From Arbacia lixula (Eukaryota > Echinodermata > Echinoidea > Arbacioida > Arbaciidae): a stretch of 64,000 bases of DNA. Below the pieces are notes generated by a model that was given only the letters and a program-made list of their open reading frames with translations, did no database searches and was not told where the DNA came from. Below are positions 12,101 to 22,200 of this stretch, piece by piece. A program made the position numbers and the translations under genes. The stretch spans positions 29,567,941 through 29,631,940 of the forward strand of contig OZ022577.1 in the NCBI GenBank assembly GCA_963669155.1, written 5' to 3'. How positions within the stretch are numbered: position 1 is the first letter of the stretch; every line of letters starts with the position of its first letter.

Positions 12101-12707
12101 TACTTTCCGCCGATCACACGTTTATCGCAGATATTCTTAATCTACTCACGCTCGAGTCTGACATAAATTTGACCAATCAGATTGTAAAATTATTTTAAAA
12201 TATCAGTCTCTGTAGGACGTTCACGGAGAGTCCGCACTTGGCTCTTATGTCATGACATGTCTGAAGCGGGGGGATGGGGGGGGGGGGGGGGCTGGTAAGC
12301 TGGTAGACTCTAGACAGGAATAACCATCTCATTCGGGGGCATTTTTTGATCAAAATGACATTTTTGGACATACCCCAAATAGGGCGTTCAGAGGAGCCAG
12401 ATGCAATCTCAGCGGATCCAACGTCCTATAGTCTAGAGACTGATCTTTCGGTCTAGGTAGACTCACACACATGGGCATCCAAAAATGTAATTTCGACTAA
12501 AGAATGCCCCGAATGAGACGGTTATTCCTAGACTACAAAATGAGAAGGAAACAGGTGAACACAAACACTGAATAGATCTCACTCACCATATACAGCTTTC
12601 ATATTTTCTTCATGATTGACTCCCATGTTCACTTCTCGCTGCGACACATGCGTTTTCATTTGCATTGGAGAATAATCCTCTGCGAATGGATTGCGTCGTT
12701 TCGGCAT
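9139..12707 (-). CDS. SIVA1: SIVA1 apoptosis-regulatory protein Siva, 4 exons
   Basis: Coding exons on the minus strand: 12587-12707, 10498-10701, 9686-9836 and 9139-9187. They total 525 nt and encode 174 aa, against 175 in human. All introns are GT-AG and the phases (1, 1, 2) join in frame. The N-terminus MPKRRNPFAEDYSPMQMKTH matches the Siva start (MPKR-CPF) and is followed by VSQREVN. Residues 87-99 (LRLTPSGFLIYGG) match the conserved 'I-P-G-LI' segment. A Gln/Pro linker covers residues 69-84. Residues 115-173 are Cys-rich (C-x2-C pairs with CGHC, CSGC, CVNC, CSAC, CLNC), the zinc-binding B-box/RING-like end of Siva. Known Siva proteins act in TNF-receptor-family and p53 stress signalling. 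Codanin-1 starts 470 bp away on the other strand. Confidence 0.93.
9686..9836 (-). CDS. SIVA1: SIVA1 coding exon 3 (Cys-rich domain)
   Basis: 151 nt. Of the two nearby AG dinucleotides, only CTAG before 9836 keeps the frame open; the one four bases further in gives an immediate stop. It encodes most of the zinc-binding region, with twelve Cys in about 50 residues arranged mainly as C-x2-C pairs. Donor GTAAGT follows 9686. Confidence 0.93.
10498..10701 (-). CDS. SIVA1: SIVA1 coding exon 2
   Basis: 204 nt with acceptor CCCAG before 10701 and donor GTATAA after 10498. It encodes ERTLELLYSGQKG, a lineage-variable Gln/Pro linker, and the conserved LTPSGFLIYGG segment. The death-domain-like middle of vertebrate Siva corresponds to this region but is poorly conserved here. 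Confidence 0.9.
11009..11529. repeat. Tandem duplication of about 265 bp in SIVA1 intron 1
   Basis: A unit beginning with a pyrimidine run and tgacagagaaatgaatgtta occurs at 11033 and again at about 11297. It continues through tatgttgatgcaacataata and ends with catctccaaaatatcc-like and aactcaagatc phrases and a gtg-cataatcaaag end. Differences are few, mainly small indels. Confidence 0.85.
11530..11778. mobile_element. Non-autonomous DNA element with ~70-bp terminal inverted repeats
   Basis: The left arm caaaggtagaaattagcagg at 11530 is the reverse complement of the right end, which finishes at 11778. Similarity extends about 70 bases inward to the phrase aatgactacct on both sides. No transposase is encoded. 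It sits directly after the 265-bp tandem duplication. Confidence 0.75.
12303..12536. mobile_element. MITE-like inverted repeat in SIVA1 intron 1
   Basis: The left end contains aggaataaccatctcattcg and the right end its complement (cgaatgagacggttattcct), about 35-45 bases of terminal inverted repeat. The phrase gtagacaggaataaccgtc also occurs alone at 11781, in the orientation of the left end, so a larger or older member of the same family may span 11781-12536. Confidence 0.7.
12587..12707 (-). CDS. SIVA1: SIVA1 coding exon 1
   Basis: Start ATG at 12707-12705; 40 codons plus one base, ending at the donor GTGAGT (12586 downward). It encodes the conserved MPKR motif and the VSQREVNMG segment that matches Siva's predicted amphipathic N-terminal helix. 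The start is chosen by homology to the family N-terminus. Confidence 0.92.
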
Positions 12708-13177
12708 GTTGTCTACTCTGTCTTAGTATTGATGATAAGCAGCAGGTAAACGTGTACGTATCATCCAGTGCTATATCAAAATGTTAATAAAAACCTACAA
12801 ATTTAGGTTGAGTCGAGGTGCCTTTCTTGATCGTTCTTCACGAGGTTATGTTTATTGTTATTTTACAGCCAAAACACAGCGCGCGAAATACACAGACATG
12901 TTATAGAAACTTTGGATATCGTTTGTATGCCAGACGTAGTATAGCTTTTTTGAGATGTGATAAACACCAGTCTGAGCATAAACCATGTATAGTACATGTA
13001 CATGCATGCTCGCCTACTCGAGTATGCGCAACGCAATGGAGCATAAAATGCGCGACATTATGCTTGCAGCAATCGTGCAACAGAGTGTCTGTACCCCGTG
13101 AGCGGCTGGCCCAGACATCTTTGCGCATGTTCGCGCATGTTCGTAAGCAGCAGGAGACTTTCGAAGGACTTTTAAAA
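12708..13177. promoter_or_regulatory. Bidirectional promoter region between SIVA1 and CDAN1
   Basis: 470 bases separate the start codons of two divergent genes, so both promoters and 5' UTRs must lie here or within 5' introns. No TATA box is evident. The CDAN1-proximal half is richer in CpG and has repeated TGCGCA-type half sites: tgcgcaacgca near 13025, and tgcgcatgttcgcgcatgtt at 13122-13141. These resemble NRF-1 sites (YGCGCAYGCGCR), which are common in housekeeping bidirectional promoters. Confidence 0.6.
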
Positions 13178-13267
13178 ATGGCCGTTGTGTTGGAGCGTTT
13201 ACTTTCAGAAAAATTGACCACAAGGGAAGTATTGGAGTGGTTGATCAGTGACAGTGGGAAAATTAAG
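13178..13267 (+). CDS. CDAN1: CDAN1 coding exon 1
   Basis: 30 codons, [20 protein letters not shown] onward to KIK, then donor GTAAGA. The start is set by alignment to the human MAAVLESLL N-terminus and by the aaaaATGG context. The frame stays open upstream to 12818, but that extension is not codanin-like. Confidence 0.92.
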
Positions 13268-16200
13268 GTAAGAATCTCGAGTAGAAGTATCTCCCACAAT
13301 TTTGGAAAAGAGGCTGTCATTGTTGCATCCTGATCCTGATCGTGTGAGTGACTTGTTTAAAAAACAATTAAGGTAATCGTTTAGCGTAGGGTCTACTTTA
13401 AGTTAGCACTTTTGCTGTTAAAACAATTCTAATAAATACACATTCCACAGAAAATGGGAGTGAATACTATAAAATAGAACATTGTAACTCATCCCAAGAT
13501 GAGTTCTACAGCCATGACACTTGATAGCACAGCCACAGGCATGGCATTAAATTGAGTCTGTTTTACCACTGGCACAGATGGCACTGTTTTAGTTTTGGAC
13601 TGGTCGTGCAAAGGTTCCCATAAGTTGACAGTTTACAGTGACATATGTGAGATTTCAGATTGTGCCCCTCCGCACCACATTAAGGTGGTGAGGCGAGTAG
13701 TGCAGCGGCTGCTCGCTGACCAGGCCAGGCTTACGTACTCTAGCGGTAGCTCTTGAAAATTTGGAAATTTGTTTAGTTGACAAAAACAGAAAAAGTATCT
13801 ACCATGTCTACCATATAATCCTCCAAAATAAGATAAGATTGATTCGCAAACTAAAACTTGAAAAAACAAGAGGAGCTACAATATAGTAGAGGACATATTT
13901 GTTTTGTTCTCAGTCAGACAAACTGATTTGAATTGAAAATTTAATGATGTAAGTTATGATTAAAAAACTTAGGCTTGCATAAATTTACATTCTTTGTGTT
14001 TCATCCCTTGTTAGGACTCCAGGCATTGTGAAGTATTACAGGATGCCAAGCTACAGACTGAGTTCTTGCCTTACTTCATCAACTCCCTTCGGGATCAGAC
14101 TGCCCATCTGGTTTGCAGGGGCTCGTCATCGGTTTCCTCTCCTGCAAGGACACCCAGTAGCTTACAGAAACTGAAAAGGGCCCCTCAGAATCGCCCTCAG
14201 CGCAGTGGGGGGTCAAAGGTCAATCGGACACAGCTGTTTGCATCGGAGAAGAATAAATCAAGCCGGTCCGAGAGGGATCTCAACTCGGTGCCAGCTTTAA
14301 CTTCTGATGGCCGCGGACTGATTTCCCCGCACACTCCTCCATCGGGCAGGCGGGAGGAGCGGCTGGGTAAGAATGTAGCGTGGAGTGGAGGAGGGGACAG
14401 TGGCTCGAGGAGAAAGACGCCCGGTTCAGGATCTAGGAAAGATGATCCCGTGACGCTAGCCCAGTTCCTCATAACACCAGAAAATAATTCAAGAGGGAGG
14501 GGTAGGAAGTCGCCCTTTGGCGATGGAAACTCGGACAAGGCTCCTTCTCATAAGGGTTCGTCAAACAAGCGTCGCTCTGGGGGTAAGGGGCGGGGTGGTG
14601 GACAGAGTGAGGTGAGTGGGTCTAGGGGCAGCAGGTTACAACAGGTGGACAAGCCTCCTGTCTTTGATCTAGGAAGTCCTCAAGAGTTCCCTCCTATGGG
14701 CGCTACTACTCCAAAACTTGTGACTCCGAGGAGGATCACTCCTACAACAGTTTCATCAAGCTCCTCTACCCCCGGAAGGATCACCACTTTTCCCTCTCCT
14801 GCACCGGCGACTCAAAGTGAAAATGTGAGCCCTAGTAGATTGCAAACTAATATCTCATCATGTCCATCTCACAGCACAAATAAGACCACCAATGGGAGTT
14901 CTGATGCTGCCAAAAACTCTTTAGAGAAGGAGAGAGAGTTGCTGAAACAGGAAAGAATAAGACAGAAAGCGCAACAAGAGAATTCCGCAGCATCAAATCA
15001 GTTTTCCCCAGGCAAGCTCATGCAATCTCCCAGAGCGATATCTCTGGGTATGGCTGTGACCCCCACCAAGCTGATGCGGAGTAATTCCGTGTCTAGTATG
15101 ACCGATGTTGTCCCACCAGATGTGGAGAAGGTTTCGAAACAAGACAAACTAGACCTTCTAGCAGAGCTGTATGCATCATGTCTCAAAGGTATGTGCAGAT
15201 CTTTAATGCACTGTATAGCAGTAATGTAATTGCACCAAAATGCAAAATTAAATGCAACAAAAGGGAAATCAAAGAACTGACTTTGTTTGTAAATGCTCAT
15301 CTTCATTTTCTCATTTCAAATCATTGCGATATCTTTATTTGGCCCCATCAGGTTATTTGCTATAAAACAGTTTGTTGTGTATGAGTTCATGTAGGCGTCT
15401 TGTGTGTCCCATTCTCAATGAAGTATCAAAGCAATACAAATTCTCTCTATCAAATGTATATATAGTATATCCATAACCATGGATAACTATCAAGTTTTCT
15501 TAGGTGTGTATTGTGTAGACAAGTAAGCTGCTTTGTTCAACTTTCCTATGCCAGACGAATACTACCAAATGGGATTTGTATATATTGATGTTGCCATAAT
15601 GCTTCTGTGACACAAAACACGCAGGCTTGTCTTGCAACATCAACAATCTCCTATTGCCTTGCAGAGAGCTTGGTGCCAAATCTTGCAGTGGAGCTGTACT
15701 TCCTTGTGCAGCTCTTGACAGCAAAAGGGAGTAAAGCGGACGAGGAGGAAGGAATCAAATCATTGGAGGATGATATAGAGGATGTCAATTATCTCTCATC
15801 AATCCACAACTGTGTCTACTTTGCTGCCTCTGTGCTGAGCAGGCTCACCACGTAAGTCCTGTCACCTTGTGTCATCCTGGACTGGATGCGGCATGCGATG
15901 TTAATGAACCTTCACACTCCCATGGGCACATGTGTAACAAAGCAAGGGGGTATTCATGACTGGGTACTGAGAAGGTTAAACTAAAAATATTCAGAGAATC
16001 ATTTTCCTAGAATTATGTCACCACTCACCAGTCATACATTTGCAGTATATTGCTACAGAAATTTGTAGATTGAACAGCAGTTAAAGACATTTTGTTTCTT
16101 ACAAAGTGATTTTGCCTAATTGAACTGACGGGGGTAAATCATCACTAATTAAAGATTGCATACCTAAAATACAAAATCAATTTAAGACTGCATACCTGAA

Positions 16201-19200
16201 GTATGAAAATTACTACAAGCAGCTTATTTGTGTCATTAGTATGTAGTTCCTAATGTTGCATTTCCATTGTTTTAATATCATGTTTTAGTCTGCTCACTCT
16301 CTTGGACAAGAGCTCGCTGCGTCTGTTGGCGGAAAATTCTGTCGTCTCTCAATTCTGCCCCAACCTCAAGAACCAACTGGATGAGATCATTGTCTGCTGC
16401 CCTCTTGAGTCTCGCTTGCAGGCGGCCATCACCTCACCCATGCAGGTGGTGCCGTTTCTGGCTGACACAGACAACAGGAAGCACTTCCCCACGGACGGCT
16501 CGTTCCACAGCTTCAAGAAACACAGGTAACCAGCCAAGCCCCTCACTCTGAGCTGGCATATACTACAGCTCAAAGGAATTGGCATAGGGAAAGGGAAAGG
16601 GAAGAAACCTCTGCGGTGCATCAATTTGGAGGATGCAGTTTACATTTTGTTTGAAGAACGTGCTGTGAAGGAAAGTTAATGTTCTTTTTTAAGACATAAA
16701 TTATGTCAAGTTTGAAATAAACTTGTTTGATCAACTACTCTAAGATTGAAGTTACCCATCGTTATTTTTTTACTTTGTTGGATATGAAGTCATCATATAA
16801 GCTCTCTATTGAAACCAGCAAATACATTCTTGGTGGGATAAAAGGGGAGAAAACTTGAGGTTGTTAAGAGGTGTATATTTTCTTGATGAATAAGGGCTCC
16901 CTTACAATAAGCAGGATGTGGCTGCTGGAGAGACAGTAATCCTATATTTCAATGGTGGCCACTGTCCTTTATGCCTATTATTGTTCAATTATTGATTTTC
17001 TTCTCTTGCTAAGGTACAGTACTTGCAAGGGCACTTCATTGAATGCATGATAAGATGCTCACGTATCTCTGCAAATGTGCGCATATGATGTTCCCCCGAC
17101 CGGGTAAATGTGTGAATAATGTGATAAAGTTTTCATACTAGAATATCCAAGAAAATTTCATTCGGCACCCCCTCTATTTTCAAAGTTGTCATCGCTGCTC
17201 CTGGATCCATGGCTGCAATTGTTCAAGCTGATCATGCCGAAAATGATTCCCAAGTTTAAATGTCTACCGCTACATGTATTATCATGCATGGCAAGGTCTC
17301 ATTGTGATGATTTAGGCTTTTTTTCATAACTCACATTGGGCTGCTTTACAAGCGTATTGTAGGGATGAGAGGAAGACTCACGTTTGGTACTAAGAAATGT
17401 TTTGCATTTGCAGAGATTGCTTCTATGGGCTTGTGCGAGAGTGGGAGGAGCATCACAATAGACCAGAATGGAAGATGCAAGAAAAGCTCACACACAGGAT
17501 AAGGTGAGATATGTTGAAGCATCTACACTACAGCTCAAAGGAATTGGCATAGGGAAAAGGAAAGGGAAGGAGCCACAGTTTTAAACCACGGTATATTCTA
17601 TCCAGTTCAGCATGAAGCACGATGCTTTAGCCTAAAAAGCATCATTTTTCATGCTGAACTGGACAAAATAAACCGCGGTTTAAAACTGTGAGTCCTCCCC
17701 TTTCTTCCCTTTCCCTTTCCCTACTCCAATTCCTTTGAGCTGTAGTGTACACCTTTTCTACATTTATGATCAAGCATCCTAGAAATCTACTAAAAAATTT
17801 GTACAATTTATTATGTCTCCCTTTCAGAACTGGATAGTAGTCAGGAGCTCCAGCGAACTGATCTATACATCCCGAGGCTGAAAAATGATAAAAATGCAAG
17901 ATAATCAGATTTTCATTGGCCGTTATTCCTCGGAGACCAGCTGGACGTAAAATAGACCATGTTAATATGGAGACAGGTTCATAGTCTCTGCATCATGATT
18001 GTTTGTTTATTTATTTCATAATAATGAGGTGTATTTAATCATACCATAGTAGCAACCATTTTCTGGTTATCATCTCGTGCTTGTCCATCACCCTAAGTTT
18101 TATGCTTTGCTTTTTCTTAATCTCTAGAGACCTGGTCAGACACATGGATATCACAAACTACACCCATTTCTCACGGCTTTTCCAGTCACAGCTGATCAAG
18201 GTAATGCCTACATGTATTATTTATGAAGTGTTTGCACATCTTCATGTGTGACATATTACAGTGGGTGTAAAGACTAAATATACTGTACATAAATAGTGTT
18301 ATGTTACCTTATGTTGCAAAGGACTGTAACCATTGGTGAAGACATATACATTTTAATAGAAGTGTAGTTAAACTTGCTCTGGTGATCTATCTATAAGTGT
18401 GATATCCTGTGACTTAGACGATAATGGAGTGCCACATCTCTCTATCCTGAACTCTTTGTATCAGTTCCATATCATTGTAAACAGTCCCTTAGTGACCATC
18501 TATCTACAAAGGCCTATTTTTTGTTTCTGTTGATGGCTTACAAAGATAATGTGAACATAACCTGTACACAAGACCACATGCCCGTGAAGAATATATTTCT
18601 TAGAGCTGTTTGTGTACAGGTTTAAGTGAATTTTAAATTATGGGTAGAAGAGGGAATAATGAAATGATGACATGACTAATTTGAGCTCTTGTATTGCTTT
18701 TTGTGACAGATGTGTCACTTTTAATATTATTTTAGGTAGAAGGGGAATGATGAATAGATGGAGTTAAAATCTTGACTTTTTGGCCGAATGATTTTTCAGA
18801 TGTGTCAGGGTGACACCTCTGTGATTGATACAGGCGACTCGCAAGAGCTCAGCTTCATCCAGCATTTGAGGAGAACCAATCCAGGCAAGTTCAAGAGGTG
18901 AGGAGGAAGACAGAAGCAAACAATTCTTATGCCTGCCTTTATGGTTGCAGCTGACATGGTTGACAATAGAACATTAGTGATAAGATACCTCCATGTATAT
19001 ATGTATATGGTCCCACTCTGCATTAAAACTTCCTTTATGTAATTAGTATATAAAGGAGTAGTCTACGTGAAATTAAATTGGTTTTAATGAAAGCAAAAAC
19101 ATGGAAGAAACATATGTGAAGTGAAGGTTTAATGAAAATCTGTCAAGGATGAGGAAGTTATGACTTTTTAATGTTGTGATGTCACATGCGAGGTTCTCTC

Positions 19201-22200
19201 TCATATGTTGTGTGCTGTGTGATTTCAGAAATTGCTCACTTCCTGTTTTTGATGAATGATTTTTTTTCATAGAGGAATGTGTGTAAAAACATGTTTCTAA
19301 TGGTTTATCAAATGCACAGGTAAAATTGTGCATATCCTTTGAGAAAATCGACATGTTCAAAAAAATTAGTACTGGTACAAACCATATGTAGAGCATCTCG
19401 CATGTGATGTCACAAAATCAAACTTTAAACAATTGTAACTTTCCTATCCTGTTACAGATTTTTATCAAACCTGCACTTGTTATTTCTATGGTTTGCTTTT
19501 ATTAAAACCAATTTAATTTCAGGGTAGACTATCCCTTGGTAATTTGGCTGCCAAAATAATATCACAATTACTTTGATGACATGGCCCTCAATCTTTACCA
19601 CTGCATTCCCTTACCTGTAATGGTATAAGTACATATTTTGGGGGAATTTGTAACATTTTCTGAAATGTACACATTTATGATCAATGTTTCAACCAATCTC
19701 AGATTATATCAGTATTGTGCATTGTAGATGTTGACTGCATTTAATGCAATTAAAAATATTTCCCGTGATATAAGTTTGTAATAAGCCATGAACAGAGAGT
19801 TGTCCTTTCGCATAGGTTGGAGGACCGTTTCTCGAACCCCGTGACGTCAGGTGGCCCCAGCCCACCCCCCTCGTTCCACGGCTGTCAGGAATTCTTCAGG
19901 AACTTCATCCTTGCAGCAGACAGGTAACACACTGCAGAAGACGAGTTGCAAATCATATTTTGTTTCTCTTCAAACTTTGGTCACGTAACAAGCCATTCAT
20001 ATCAACGTGTAGAAGATTATTTGCAATGCTCATACCCACTGGCTACCACAGTGAATGACTCATTATAGTGAATTTGTACTCAGATGGTTGTGTTGTACTA
20101 TGATGTCGTCATCTCCAATTCAATAAGACGGCTGGTTGAGCAAGATGTACTAGGGTGAATATTGTACCATGGCAGTATTCTGTCTCCTCTTTCAACTGTC
20201 ACATTTTCTTTCTTCCTCAGCTACACGTTCAATCAGCATCTGATTGACAGCTTTGCAACGGAAGTGACAGAGGTAAGGGGCAAAGTTTCAGTTTGATTTA
20301 ATTTTACAGCAAACAATTTTGGAATGATTGTAACTGTGAGAATGTGTGCTTTTGTAGAAAGAGGAGTGATCATAGAGGAAAAGTAGAAGATAAATCAGAA
20401 GAAAAGTAGAGAGGAAACATGTCCACAGGATGATGGAATGGGAACAAAGTCAAAGTGTATTCATATGAAATTTTGTGTGAACTTTCTGCTCATAATGTTT
20501 TCATTAGCATTCAAAATACACATTGCATTTTCAAATGTTTTGATGTCTTTTATACTTAGCAATATTTTGTAGATTATTGCAAAACAATGTTGATTTGTTA
20601 GAAAAATGTATCACTGCCTCTGAATCTTCTTTATGTTTTCTACTTGTATTTCCTTCTTTCATTTTCCCCAGCTGAATGACTTTCAATTGGGAATCAGTGA
20701 CCAGGCTGACCTCACCTCTCTGACAATTGATGCTGTAAGTATTACTGTCATCGCTCTATGAATAGACATGCTTGTGTTCAAATTGTCTTGCTAGTGTCAA
20801 AATATGCTTTACACAATTGTGAAAAACAATAATTCAGTTGTCTTTCTTTTCTTCCTTTGCTTTTACTTTGTAAATTTCCTATATATCTGGTTGTTTTTGA
20901 AGCTATGATTTTCTTTGTTTTTATCAATTGGAATTTTTAAGGTATTGGATTTCAATATTATTAACACTAATAATTGATAACATTAAATATCTTAGCTCCA
21001 AAGGAATAAAACAATTAAAAGCCATTTTCTATCTTTCGTAACAATTAAAAGCCATTTTCTATCTTGTGCTACTCAAATCCACAAAAAATGAACTCTAAAG
21101 CTGACATGTGATTCCATCATTGCATAATTTTTGCGTTTGTTATAAAGATGCAAAGTTGCGCAGAAAATGAAATAAAAAATCACAAAAACTTGTTCACAAA
21201 CTCATCGCACGAAACACAGCAATGGCAATTGTGCATCGCTCATGCCAATCCACAAGATTCTTTCTGCCAGAAGCACCTTGAATGATTTACACTGTTATGG
21301 CAGCTGCTAGTGGATTGACAGACATGATGCACAATGGGCATTAAAGTGTTCTGAATTGATTATCTCATTAACACAGAAATGTTGGCCCTCATTTGTGCAA
21401 AAGTGAAAGTGTAAGATATATTCAAAGGATTATTACCAGAATATTGACTAACGAAACGTGACAAAACCTGCTCCCAAAAGACTTCACCTATTGATGGGTC
21501 AATTACAGTTTGAGTTGAGTAAATGTCTATTGTTTTTCAAAAGTGTAAAATAATTTTTTGTTTAACATATAGTATCCACTTTTATCCATTATCTCTGATA
21601 ACCCATTGCCTGACTCCATGTTTGTGATTCCAATTTGAAGGTTATTACTTTCATCTAAGGAAGGTTAATTCTCTTTTGTCTCTTTCAGTTGATCAATTAT
21701 GTTGATTTATACATTTTCTCTTCAAGTTATAAAGAAATTAACTTTAGTTGTTGTAAACTTAATGATACTGTTGTGTCATATTGATACCTCATAATAGCCA
21801 TCGAAGCTAGGAGTAAATGTACTCACAAAACATCTACATTACTTTTTAACTTCACATTATTGTAAAGTGAGGTTTGATTCACTTCTACTATTTATATTGT
21901 GATCAATGTGACGATTAAAAGAAATCCACTCCATCCCAGGAGCATCATGACAGCTTCAGCTCCTGCCTGCTGGCTCTGCGAGTCCTGGCCAAGTTCCTGG
22001 GCTTCCTGGTCTTCCTGCCTTACCGGGGCGAGGACACGCTGCCAGACACCATGAAGGACAGTGTCGTGGCCATGAGAAGCAAGGTGGGTTCCAAACAAGC
22101 AGCTGACAACCAAGAGGAGTTTGATGTGGTTAATGTGTAAGGGCCCCTGCAGATGACATGATCGATGAGTCGTACAACATGCAAATGGCTGAATCAGGAC

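Noticed and set aside
12818-13177. N-terminal extension of codanin-1 (frame open 120 codons upstream of the chosen ATG)
   Set aside because: Human codanin starts at the equivalent of MAVVLERLL; the upstream residues are Cys/His/Arg-rich with no homology, and the region is promoter-like.
13630-13750. GC-richer stretch with short complementary pieces in CDAN1 intron 1, considered as a tRNA or tRNA-derived SINE
   Set aside because: No A-box/B-box pair at correct spacing and no cloverleaf could be drawn.
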